A stretch of 14,104 nucleotides of DNA from assembly GCA_039936115.1 (NCBI GenBank), contig JBDTIZ010000158.1, positions 1 to 14,104 of the forward strand, given 5' to 3'. The translations under genes and the position numbers were made by a program. This DNA comes from DATIJJ01 sp039936115 (GTDB taxonomy: Bacteria > Pseudomonadota > Gammaproteobacteria > DSM-16500). The notes beneath the pieces are model-generated. The model was given only the letters and a program-made list of their open reading frames with translations. It was not told the DNA's origin and searched no databases. Shown here in pieces: positions 7,311 to 14,104 of the stretch. Numbering within the stretch: position 1 is the first letter of the stretch; every line of letters begins with the position of its first letter.

Positions 7311-7407
7311 GTTTTTGTAGGGGCGAACCTATGTGTTCGCCCTTTCGATCGAAGAAATGACATTTGCTTATCGAGGCTGAGGGGCAAACACATAGGCTTG
7401 CCCCTCC
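7311..7407. repeat. Inverted doublet of REP-like palindromes, copies 3 and 4
   Basis: Copy 3 has GGGCGAAC (7321-7328) and GTTCGCCC (7335-7342) and is preceded by TTTTTGTAG. Copy 4 has GGGGCAA (7381-7387) and TTGCCCC (7398-7404). Copy 4 is in the opposite orientation, and its reverse complement shares CCTATGTGTT with copy 3, so the two can also pair with each other. The arrangement resembles a BIME-type doublet. It fills the gap between fleQ (stop at 7423) and parB (start at 7261), both on the minus strand. Confidence 0.75.
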
Positions 7408-7422
7408 AAAAGAGATGACAGA

Positions 7423-8763
7423 TTATTCCGTGGATTGATTTAGTAGCTTGTATTTTTTCATTTTTTCAATCAAAGTCGTCCGACCTAAGGAAAGATACTC
7501 AGCCGCCGCATTCACAATACCATTGGATCGCGCTAACGCGACCTCAATGAAATGCTGTTCGACTTTTGCTATGTATTCCTTGATATTGAAAGGGGCATCA
7601 ACAGGTAGATGTGCAGCATTCTGCGCAGTTTTAATTTTATTCTGTTTGTAGGTCAGATCAATATCTTTTTCATCAATCACATGATCAGGAAACAAGATAA
7701 CCATTCTTTCGAGGAAATTCTGTAATTCACGAATGTTTCCGGGCCATGTATAATTGCACAGCGCATCTTCAGCGCGCTTCGAAAAAACGACACGGTGTTT
7801 TAGTCGTTCGGAAATTTTATCTAGATGATAATCAATCAAGAGTGGAATATCTTCTGGACGTTCACCCAAGCTTGGAACATGAATAGGAAAAACATTCAGT
7901 CGATAAAATAAATCTTCACGAAAAAGATTCTTTTGAATTAAATCTTCAAGATTTTTATTGGTAGCAGCAATCAATCGCGCATCAACGGTTATACTAACAT
8001 TGCCGCCAACTCGTTCTATTTTACGTTCTTGCAAGACGCGTAATAATTTAACTTGCATGGGTAACGGCATATCACCAATTTCATCTAAAAATAAAGTGCC
8101 GCCGTTAGCAATTTCAAATCGCCCAGGTCTACGCGTAAGTGCGCCTGTAAACGCTCCTTTCTCATGGCCGAATAATTCACTTTCAATTAATTCACCTGGA
8201 ATGGCGCCGCAGTTAATTGGCACTAACGGATTATTTTTCCGATTTGAAAGATAATGAATGCAGGAAGCAATGACATCTTTCCCAGTGCCGGATTGACCTA
8301 AAATCAACACGGTTGCATCGGAGCACGCCACTTGTTTGATAACGGTTTTGATTTTACAAATTTGTGGGCTTCTGCCAATCAGTTTATCAAATGCAGCATA
8401 ATTGTATTCTAATAAATCTGGAACGTTACTTTTGTTGTTTAAACAATGCAGCATCGCATCTTTTAATTCGTAGGTACTAAAGGGCATTTTTAAGTAATAA
8501 ATCGGTCTATCAAGACTGTTGTGTTTTTTCGTGGGTTCATTTAATGAGATGACGGAAGCATTGCTTGTGTTAAGTGTTTTAATCAAATGATCTGTGTGCT
8601 GTTCTTCGGTATTTCTGCAGAGTAAAACTGCAACTGTTTCAGTGATTGCATCCGATATAAACTCACTAAGGTTAAGTTTTTTGAGAGGCAATCTCAGCAA
8701 GGTGAAAGCGTCTGAGATATAGCGGCAATGAGCGCAGTCATCATTAACTAAAACGTAATCCAT
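7423..8763 (-). CDS. fleQ: FleQ/FlrA-like sigma-54-dependent flagellar master regulator
   Basis: The ATG at 8761-8763 is chosen because AGGGA lies 8 nt upstream and the protein then starts like FleQ; an in-frame extension to 8910 would run through the promoter region. The 446 residues hold a FleQ-type N-terminal domain (about 1-120), an AAA+ domain with Walker A GQSGTGKD (156-163), the sigma-54 contact loop GAFTGA (203-208), Walker B LFLDEIGD (224-231) and FREDLFYRLN (281-290), and a Fis-type helix-turn-helix ending LSLGRTTLIEKMKKYKLL (424-441), very like FleQ. FleQ activates early flagellar genes with RpoN. Residues that bind c-di-GMP in Pseudomonas FleQ look replaced (AFDK for LFRS; KDVIASC for KExxxRN). 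It is read away from the fli operon. Confidence 0.92.
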   Translation of the reverse strand: MDYVLVNDDCAHCRYISDAFTLLRLPLKKLNLSEFISDAITETVAVLLCRNTEEQHTDHLIKTLNTSNASVISLNEPTKKHNSLDRPIYYLKMPFSTYELKDAMLHCLNNKSNVPDLLEYNYAAFDKLIGRSPQICKIKTVIKQVACSDATVLILGQSGTGKDVIASCIHYLSNRKNNPLVPINCGAIPGELIESELFGHEKGAFTGALTRRPGRFEIANGGTLFLDEIGDMPLPMQVKLLRVLQERKIERVGGNVSITVDARLIAATNKNLEDLIQKNLFREDLFYRLNVFPIHVPSLGERPEDIPLLIDYHLDKISERLKHRVVFSKRAEDALCNYTWPGNIRELQNFLERMVILFPDHVIDEKDIDLTYKQNKIKTAQNAAHLPVDAPFNIKEYIAKVEQHFIEVALARSNGIVNAAAEYLSLGRTTLIEKMKKYKLLNQSTE

Positions 8764-8818
8764 TTTTACATCCCTGTTTACGTTTGAAGCGTTACTTATC
8801 GATTCAAGACGTTCCAAA

Positions 8819-8847
8819 AACATAACAGCCATCATTCTTAAAGTCAA
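8819..8847 (-). promoter_or_regulatory. Candidate sigma-70 promoter of fleQ
   Basis: On the minus strand TTGACT (8847-8842) and TATGTT (8824-8819) are separated by 17 nt, giving 5/6 and 4/6 matches to the consensus. Transcription would start near 8812, about 49 nt before the fleQ ATG at 8763. Confidence 0.45.
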
Positions 8848-8880
8848 ATAGGTAAGGGTATGTTTGAGAGGTCTTAAAGT
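8836..8880. repeat. 9-bp direct repeat TCTTAAAGT, candidate operator
   Basis: TCTTAAAGT occurs at 8836-8844 and 8872-8880, 36 bp apart, each followed by an A-rich run. The first copy overlaps the -35 box of the candidate fleQ promoter and the second lies about 40 bp upstream of the sigma-54 promoter. The role as a regulator site is a guess from position. Confidence 0.35.
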
Positions 8881-8916
8881 AATAAAATAATTAAAATTAA
8901 CGATCAGCAACTCACT

Positions 8917-8932
8917 TGGTATGAAAATTGCA
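8917..8932 (+). promoter_or_regulatory. Sigma-54 (-24/-12) promoter of the flrC-fliE operon
   Basis: TGGTATGAAAATTGCA matches the consensus TGGYACRNNNNTTGCW at every fixed position but one (T for C). The essential GG (8918-8919) and GC (8930-8931) have the required 10-nt spacing. The start would be near 8943, about 28 nt before the ATG at 8971. This fits FleQ/RpoN control of the operon. Confidence 0.82.
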
Positions 8933-8970
8933 TATACCTAACAGTGAATTGAGTGCTGGAGTGACAAGTA

Positions 8971-9999
8971 ATGAGTAGCAATGAGCATAAGCAAAAAATC
9001 ATTGAAAACATGAATCCGATTTCTAAGGACAGCGATAATCGTTGTTTTTTACCAGTTGTCGAAGATCCATGTAGCAAAGCTATGTTAGACATTGCACACA
9101 GAGCTGCTAAAAGTAAAGCGACTGTGTTAATCACAGGCGAAACAGGTGTCGGAAAAGAATTGGTAGCTCGCTATATTCATTTTTATTCGCCATTTTCAGA
9201 CGGTCCGTTTGTATCAGTCAATTGTGCAGCCTTACCAGAAAATATGATTGAAGCCATCTTGTTTGGGTATGAAAAAGGTGCGTTTACAAGTGCTGTGAAT
9301 AGTTATGTCGGTAAATTCGAACAAGCGGAACAAGGTACATTATTACTAGATGAAATTTCTGAAATCCCTTTAGGTTTGCAAGCTAAATTACTTCGCGTAC
9401 TGCAAGAGCGAGAAATTGAAAGATTATGCGGAAAAAAAATAATTCCTATTCACTTAAGAATTATTGCGGCAACGAATCGTGAGTTGGAGCAACAGGTAGC
9501 AGCAGGATTATTTCGCAAAGATTTATATTATCGTTTAAACGTATTATCCATACATTGTCCGCCACTCAGTGATAGACCATTAGATATCATCCCACTGGCT
9601 GAGTATTTTGTGAATTTGCACACGGAAATGTTAGGCAGAAACCCAACAGTATTGACTCACCAAGCCAAAAAGAAATTATTAAGATATACCTGGCCAGGTA
9701 ATATTAGAGAATTAGATAACGTAATTCAACGAGCATTGGTTATGATAAATAACGATGTAATTGATGAGGCTGATCTTGATTTAAAGCCAACTCTTTTCGG
9801 TCGATCTGATGAAATTACTGACAATCATTCCGAACAATTAAGCACAAACCTGAAAGTGAATGAAGCCAGAATTATTTTAGATGTCTTGCGTGAAACAGAT
9901 GGTTGTCGTGATATGGCGGCACGTAAGCTGAATATTAGCCCAAGAACTTTGCGATATAAGATTTCGAAATTAAAATCAACTGGAATGAAGGTGCCTTAA
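8971..9999 (+). CDS. flrC: FleR/FlrC-like sigma-54 activator lacking the receiver domain
   Basis: FleR/FlrC normally is a response regulator that activates middle flagellar genes after phosphorylation by FleS/FlrB. The ATG at 8971 has GGAG 9 nt upstream. The 342 residues begin the AAA+ domain at about 30, so the usual receiver domain of about 120 residues is absent. Visible are Walker A GETGVGKE (56-63), the contact loop GAFTSA (103-108, Ser instead of the usual Gly), GKFEQA typical of FlrC, Walker B LLLDEIS (124-130), FRKDLYYRLN (181-190), YTWPGNIRELDN (239-250), and a Fis helix-turn-helix DMAARKLNISPRTLRYKISK (314-333). No kinase gene adjoins it. It heads the fliE operon, 15 bp before fliE. 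Function by a route other than phosphorylation is inferred. Confidence 0.9.
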   Translation: MSSNEHKQKIIENMNPISKDSDNRCFLPVVEDPCSKAMLDIAHRAAKSKATVLITGETGVGKELVARYIHFYSPFSDGPFVSVNCAALPENMIEAILFGYEKGAFTSAVNSYVGKFEQAEQGTLLLDEISEIPLGLQAKLLRVLQEREIERLCGKKIIPIHLRIIAATNRELEQQVAAGLFRKDLYYRLNVLSIHCPPLSDRPLDIIPLAEYFVNLHTEMLGRNPTVLTHQAKKKLLRYTWPGNIRELDNVIQRALVMINNDVIDEADLDLKPTLFGRSDEITDNHSEQLSTNLKVNEARIILDVLRETDGCRDMAARKLNISPRTLRYKISKLKSTGMKVP

Positions 10000-10014
10000 A
10001 AAGGGATTTTGCTC

Positions 10015-10362
10015 ATGCCAATAAATAATGTATCAGCTGTCAGAACTGACATTACAGAAATACTGTCAAAAATGCGTGAAATGTCAAACAAAACCAATGT
10101 TTTTTCAGAGAGCAGAGCTGTTACGCCTAGTAAAAGTTTTGACGATGTTTTATCAATCGCAAAAAATTCATTATCAAATGTTAGTCATGTCCAACAAGAA
10201 AGTGAGCAGTTAAAAAATGCGTATATAGCTGGCGATAGTAATGTGTCAATGTCGCAAGTTATTGTGGCTTCACAAAAATCAAAATTGGCGTTTGAAGGAT
10301 TGATCGCAGTCCGAAATAAGATTCTTGAGGCATACAAAGAAATAATGAATATGCCTATTTGA
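10015..10362 (+). CDS. fliE: Flagellar hook-basal body protein FliE
   Basis: FliE links the MS ring to the rod and is among the first proteins exported by the flagellar apparatus. The ATG at 10015 is preceded by AAGGGA with 8 nt spacing; a TTG at 10009 would add two residues but has no ribosome site. The 115-residue product has a variable polar N-terminus and the family's conserved C-terminal half, SFDDVLSIAKNSLSNV followed by NVSMSQVIVASQKSKLAFEGLIAVRNKILEAYKEIMNMPI-like helices. Its place between the flrC-like gene and fliF is the standard polar-flagellum order. Confidence 0.93.
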   Translation: MPINNVSAVRTDITEILSKMREMSNKTNVFSESRAVTPSKSFDDVLSIAKNSLSNVSHVQQESEQLKNAYIAGDSNVSMSQVIVASQKSKLAFEGLIAVRNKILEAYKEIMNMPI

Positions 10363-10382
10363 TCACATAAGGAATTAAACCT

Positions 10383-11966
10383 ATGCAATCACAAAATGGA
10401 AAATATATAGAAAATGTAAAATCAATTTTCCAAAATCCAGCGATCCGCCAATTGATTTTTATGGTTGGAATTGCGGTCAGTGTTGCGGTTGGAATTGTGC
10501 TTTATATGTCAATTGAGGAGCCGACATATCGTCCGCTAGATTATCAGGTTACGCAACAAAATATGTCAGCTATCATCGATACATTAGATAAAGCAGGCAT
10601 ACGGTATAAAGTGAATGATCGTGATGGAGTGGTGCTGGTCGCAGCAAAAGATTTACAGCTTGCCAAACTTAAATTATCTGCAGCAGGTGTACCGAAAGAT
10701 GAAGGTTTTAACTATTCTTTTTTAAATGAACAAAATGGATTATCAAATAGTCAATTTATAGAAAACGCTCGTTATCTTCGCGCATTAGAAAATGATTTAG
10801 CTAAAACAATAAGCGCAATAGAAGGTGTGTCATCGGCACGAGTGCATATTGCTATTCCCCAAAATAATGTTTTTGCTGACGAAAATAATAAAGTGACAGC
10901 ATCTGTGGTGTTAAGTGTTTCTGCCGGTTTTACGTCAGACAAAGAAAAAGTTCGCTCAATTATGCAAATTATTGCCGACAGTGTGCCAGGACTTGATCCA
11001 AAAGATGTTGCTATTACAGATCAGTACGGACATTTCTTGTCAGATAGTTTGAATCCAGATTCAATCTTTAATGCAGCACAGTTAAATTATCAACACAATA
11101 TTCAAACTTATTATGAAAAGCGTATCGAAGCCATGATTGTTCCAATCGTTGGTGAAAACAAAGTAACGGTTAGAGTCAATGCGGATATTGATTTTACTCA
11201 ACAAGAAAATGCAGAGGAATCTTATGATCCTCAGAAAACAGCAATTCGTAGTGAGCAAAGTGATTCGCAAGAAGACACGGCGGGTGCAGGCGCATCAGGT
11301 CCCCCAGGATCTTTATCCAACTCACCACCATCAGGTGATCAAGGCGCTGCGGCGGCGTCACAAGCAAGCGCCGGCGGTGGACAAAAGAGAACAGCCTCCA
11401 CAAAGAATTATGAATTGACTAAAACTGTTACCTATAAAAAATCCAATTTCGCTAAGATCAAAGGCTTATCCGTTGCAGTCGTAGTTGATAATGAAATGGT
11501 GCTAGATCCTAAGTCCAAACAATATGTCACAAAAGCATTAGATGCAGATAAAATTACTAAAATTACTGATTTAGTCAAAGCAACGATTGGTTTTGATAGT
11601 AACCGAGGTGACAAGGTAACTGTTGTAAACAGCAGCTATAATCAAGTTAAACAAGCTGTTACGCAAATGAATTCTCATGTTTGGGATCAATTATGGTTCT
11701 GGGATGTTGTGAAGAAAATTGTTGGCATCCTACTTGGTTTTACCTTCTTATTTATTTTGTATCGACGTCTCTCTCGTTATGCAGAGTCAAGCCGTAAATT
11801 GCCTCTTGTGAAAAGCAAGGTAAGTATCGCGGAAGAAAAAGAGGAAAGTGAGACAGAAAACAAGTTGCATGATTACAAAGATCAAGGAATGACGAAACTG
11901 AAACAACTTGCAAGCGCTGAACCTGAGCAAGTTGCCATGATTATAAAGAACTGGGTTGGAAAGTAA
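10383..11966 (+). CDS. fliF: Flagellar MS-ring protein FliF
   Basis: FliF forms the membrane ring on which the flagellar rotor and export gate are built. AAGGA lies 9 nt before the ATG. The 527 residues show a first membrane helix at about 23-43, ring-building domains with VSSARVHIAIP (149-159) and VTASVVLSV (171-179), a low-complexity Gly/Ala/Ser/Pro linker at about 296-336, a second membrane helix at about 444-461, and a cytoplasmic tail ending EPEQVAMIIKNWVGK, the FliG-binding peptide. The linker is encoded by a distinctly GC-rich patch (about 11280-11400) in an otherwise AT-rich gene, which follows from its Ala/Gly codons. fliG starts 4 nt after its stop. Confidence 0.96.
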   Translation: MQSQNGKYIENVKSIFQNPAIRQLIFMVGIAVSVAVGIVLYMSIEEPTYRPLDYQVTQQNMSAIIDTLDKAGIRYKVNDRDGVVLVAAKDLQLAKLKLSAAGVPKDEGFNYSFLNEQNGLSNSQFIENARYLRALENDLAKTISAIEGVSSARVHIAIPQNNVFADENNKVTASVVLSVSAGFTSDKEKVRSIMQIIADSVPGLDPKDVAITDQYGHFLSDSLNPDSIFNAAQLNYQHNIQTYYEKRIEAMIVPIVGENKVTVRVNADIDFTQQENAEESYDPQKTAIRSEQSDSQEDTAGAGASGPPGSLSNSPPSGDQGAAAASQASAGGGQKRTASTKNYELTKTVTYKKSNFAKIKGLSVAVVVDNEMVLDPKSKQYVTKALDADKITKITDLVKATIGFDSNRGDKVTVVNSSYNQVKQAVTQMNSHVWDQLWFWDVVKKIVGILLGFTFLFILYRRLSRYAESSRKLPLVKSKVSIAEEKEESETENKLHDYKDQGMTKLKQLASAEPEQVAMIIKNWVGK

Positions 11967-11970
11967 GACT

Positions 11971-12972
11971 ATGGACAAAATACGAAACGCAGCCATTATT
12001 TTATTGGGTATCGGCGAAAAATCTGCCGGTGAAATATTAAAAACTATGAATCCTAAAGAGGTTCGAGCCATTATTGAGGCAATTAATACGATTGATAATA
12101 TCTCAGAAGAAGATGTCATTCGCGCGCTAAATGAATTTTTTGCTGCATCGCATAGTAGCTCAGGAATAGATATAAAATCTAAAGAGCAGATGAAAAAAAC
12201 TATTCTTAATGCAGTGGGTAATAAAGGATTAGGATCGCTATTAGAAGGAATCAGCGCTGACAAAGATCAATGGCTGGAATTGGTAAGAGAGCAGCCAATG
12301 GATTCAATTGTTGATTTAATTCAAGATGAACATCCACAAATTGTTACCGCAATTGTCATTGTGATATTCAATAATATTAGTAGCGAAAGTGGTACTAAAT
12401 TAATTAAATGTTTAGATAAAAAATTACAGAGTCTGGTTTTTCGTCGTATGACAAATATGGGTTCTATTTCACGATATGCAATTGATGCATTAGCAACATT
12501 TTTTGAAAAAGAACTGAATGATGTAGAGAAAAATGACATTATCGCTATTGATGGTCTTGAAACCGTTGCGAATATTATTTCGTATCTAGATAGTGAAACA
12601 GAGCACGATATTATGACTGATCTAACCAGTGAGAACAAAGCGCTGGGCGAGCAAATACAAGATAAAATATTTCCTTTTCAACGATTGGCTGACCTTGACA
12701 AAAAAAGCTTACAAGTCTTATTAGCGGAAATAAAAAATGAAGATTTAGTTTTAGCATTAAAAGGCGTAGATGAAACTGTAAAAGAAGTGTTTTTCAAAAA
12801 CATGTCGTCTAAAGGTGCTGAAATTCTGAAAGATGATATGGAAACAAAAGGTCCAGTTAAGATCGCTCACGTATTAGATGCACAGAAAACGATTATTCGA
12901 ATTGCCAAAAAATTAGATGAAGAAGAGAAGATTATTTTATCAATGAAAAATAATCCGGATGTCATATTTTAA
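11971..12972 (+). CDS. fliG: Flagellar motor switch protein FliG
   Basis: FliG is the rotor protein that receives torque from the stator and binds FliF and FliM. The ATG at 11971 lies just after the fliF stop with GGAAAG 7 nt upstream; a TTG at 11956 inside fliF is unlikely. The 333 residues match the usual length. The middle domain has the EHPQ motif (120-123). The torque helix keeps all charged positions, Lys264, Lys281, Asp288, Asp289 and Lys297, at the same numbers as E. coli, with Lys replacing Arg at 281 and 297. The N-terminal domain (AAIILLGIGEKSAGEILKTM) binds the FliF tail. Confidence 0.96.
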   Translation: MDKIRNAAIILLGIGEKSAGEILKTMNPKEVRAIIEAINTIDNISEEDVIRALNEFFAASHSSSGIDIKSKEQMKKTILNAVGNKGLGSLLEGISADKDQWLELVREQPMDSIVDLIQDEHPQIVTAIVIVIFNNISSESGTKLIKCLDKKLQSLVFRRMTNMGSISRYAIDALATFFEKELNDVEKNDIIAIDGLETVANIISYLDSETEHDIMTDLTSENKALGEQIQDKIFPFQRLADLDKKSLQVLLAEIKNEDLVLALKGVDETVKEVFFKNMSSKGAEILKDDMETKGPVKIAHVLDAQKTIIRIAKKLDEEEKIILSMKNNPDVIF

Positions 12973-12984
12973 TGAGGGGCGAAT

Positions 12985-13599
12985 ATGAACAAAATGGTAA
13001 TTGATAATGTGTATGTCGAAGAAACGAATGAATGGTCATTTCCTACAGTAGACGTATTAAAGAAAAATTCATATCAAATTACGTTAAACACTAAAGACGA
13101 AAATGTTTTAACTCAAGATGATTTGAAAAATCTTCAAATCGAGATACAAAAAAACAAAGAGATTCTCAATGCAAAAGCTGAAATTGAAAATTTAAAAATT
13201 GATGTCGAAAAAAAGATGGAGTTAATTAATAGCCTTTTAAAAAAATTTGAATATCCACTTGCATCAATAGATAAAGAAATTGTAGAGCTTATCGAATATA
13301 TTATTAAAAAATCAGTAAAAAATATTATTTATAAAGAAATGAAATCAGATGCACGACTTGTTAATCGAGTGATCAAAGAATTAAGCCAACTGATTCATTC
13401 CCAAAACGGCTTGATCACGGTGTATTTGTCTGAAATTGATTATAAAAAAATGAGTATGGAAGCCAGTGATGAAAAAGTCGTTTTAAAAATTAATCCAGCA
13501 CTTACTGAAGGCGATATGATTTTAAAATCTAATTACACTGAAATTCGCGCCATTTTAGATGATAGGATCAATCAGTTGTTAGGGATTAAATATGCTTGA
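12985..13599 (+). CDS. fliH: Flagellar assembly protein FliH
   Basis: FliH is the stator-like regulator of the FliI ATPase at the flagellar export gate. GAGGGG sits about 5 nt before the ATG, and the gene starts 12 nt after fliG stops. The 204 residues are Lys- and Ile-rich. They show an N-terminal FliN-binding-type segment including EWSFPTVD (17-24), a long coiled coil (about 42-90), and a C-terminal domain with LSEIDYKKM and INPALTEGDMILKSNYTEIRAILDDRINQLL-like V-ATPase E-subunit character. Sequence conservation is low, as usual for FliH; position before fliI makes the call firm. Its end overlaps fliI by 8 nt. Confidence 0.9.
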   Translation: MNKMVIDNVYVEETNEWSFPTVDVLKKNSYQITLNTKDENVLTQDDLKNLQIEIQKNKEILNAKAEIENLKIDVEKKMELINSLLKKFEYPLASIDKEIVELIEYIIKKSVKNIIYKEMKSDARLVNRVIKELSQLIHSQNGLITVYLSEIDYKKMSMEASDEKVVLKINPALTEGDMILKSNYTEIRAILDDRINQLLGIKYA

Positions 13600-14104
13600 T
13601 TCTGAAAATACGTTTCTCAAACAACATCTGACACGTGTTTTGGGTGAGGTAGAAAAAAATTCTTCGGTGATTATCGGTGGAACTATTACACGTGTGTCAG
13701 GTATAAAAATTGAAGCAAGTGGTTTGTCAGTACCTTTGAATACTACCTGTGAAATTATTTTATCAGATACAAAAAAAATTAATGCAGAAGTTATTGGTTT
13801 TGCTGATAACGTCACTTATCTGATGGCCACTGAACATATTGATGGCATTCTGCCCGGGGCGTTAGTGGTTCCATTGTCAACAACGCATCACGCGAATGTC
13901 GGAATCTCGTTGTTAGGTCGAGTACTTGATGCATCAGGAAAACCCATAGATGGACGAGGCATTATAGAAACTACGGAAAAGTATTCATTGGTTTGCGATG
14001 CCATTAACCCACTGATGCGAAGAAAGATCAGTGAGCCTTTAGATGTTGGAATTAGGGCTATTAATGCATTATTGACAGTTGGTAAAGGACAACGAATAGG
14101 TATT
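13592..14104 (+). CDS. fliI: Flagellar export ATPase FliI, N-terminal part (cut by window end)
   Basis: FliI is the hexameric ATPase that energises and organises flagellar export. The ATG at 13592 overlaps the end of fliH and is preceded by AGGGA with 6 nt spacing. The 171 visible codons begin with MLDSENTFLKQHL and include the beta-barrel domain, LLGRVLDASGKPIDGRG, and RKISEPLDVGIRAINALLTVGKGQRIGI just before the P-loop, which lies beyond the window. The nucleotide-binding site therefore cannot be checked here. The pattern distinguishes it from F1 beta and matches the FliI/type-III ATPase family. Confidence 0.94.
   Translation, partial: MLDSENTFLKQHLTRVLGEVEKNSSVIIGGTITRVSGIKIEASGLSVPLNTTCEIILSDTKKINAEVIGFADNVTYLMATEHIDGILPGALVVPLSTTHHANVGISLLGRVLDASGKPIDGRGIIETTEKYSLVCDAINPLMRRKISEPLDVGIRAINALLTVGKGQRIGI

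Larger units (their letters stand above)
8764..8970. promoter_or_regulatory. Divergent fleQ / flrC regulatory region
   Basis: This 207-bp AT-rich gap separates the two activators. It contains a sigma-54 promoter for the operon (8917-8932), a candidate sigma-70 promoter for fleQ (8819-8847) and two copies of TCTTAAAGT (8836-8844 and 8872-8880) as direct repeats. The layout would let either activator bind once and affect both directions. Confidence 0.6.

Noticed and set aside
8764..8910. 49-codon N-terminal extension of fleQ
   Set aside because: The frame is open but has no ribosome site, does not look like FleQ, and runs over the promoter region; the ATG at 8763 has AGGGA.
8904..9134. Minus-strand open frame of 76 codons with hydrophobic stretches
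   Set aside because: It is antisense to the flrC-like gene and crosses the sigma-54 promoter; no ribosome site and no family resemblance.
11787..12263. Minus-strand 158-codon open frame across fliF/fliG
   Set aside because: It is a shadow of two strongly conserved genes on the other strand.
1..14104. CRISPR array, tRNA, rRNA or integrase-bounded island
   Set aside because: No regularly spaced repeats, cloverleaf-like segment or recombinase gene is visible in either strand.

Overview
This is a chromosomal stretch of an AT-rich gammaproteobacterium. The gene set (PabB/PabA, MurF, ParB, and a FleQ/FlrA master regulator next to a polar-type fleR/flrC-fliEFGHI operon), the Rickettsia/Thermus-like isocitrate dehydrogenase and the palindromic intergenic repeats all suggest a Legionellales/Coxiellales-like lineage. 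That placement is an inference from gene content and protein style, not from a database search.

Left part (1-7420) is housekeeping. It holds the 3' end of a Sua5-type threonylcarbamoyl-AMP synthase (+), an unrecognised 223-residue protein (-), a murF-icd pair (-), pabB-pabA (+, 4-bp ATGA overlap) and an orphan parB (-). The gaps between these genes carry several palindromic repeats. Four are related short hairpins built on GGGCGAAC/GTTCGCCC, two of them as an inverted doublet at 7311-7407. One is a CCCCGCA/TGCGGGG hairpin at 1131-1165. The largest is a palindrome of about 173 bp at 4101-4273, with 38-nt perfectly matching arms, lying between the divergent murF and pabB.

Right part (7423-14104) is flagellar. 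A FleQ/FlrA-like master regulator (-) is divergent from a FleR/FlrC-like sigma-54 activator (+) that leads fliE-fliF-fliG-fliH-fliI, the last cut by the window end. The 207-bp divergent gap has a near-perfect sigma-54 promoter (8917-8932) reading into the operon, a plausible sigma-70 promoter reading into fleQ, and a 9-bp direct repeat between them. The probable cascade is FleQ plus sigma-54 acting on the flrC-fliE operon, whose first product activates later flagellar genes; these genes encode the export-gate ATPase, its regulator, the MS ring and the rotor switch.

The most interesting feature is a rewired regulatory module. The FleS/FlrB sensor kinase that normally sits before fleR/flrC is absent, and the FlrC-like protein has no receiver domain; a kinase and its phospho-acceptor have apparently been lost together. 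The same protein has GAFTSA instead of GAFTGA in the sigma-54 contact loop. The FleQ homologue seems to lack the residues used for c-di-GMP binding in Pseudomonas FleQ. Together these point to flagellar control without the usual phosphorelay and possibly without direct c-di-GMP input.
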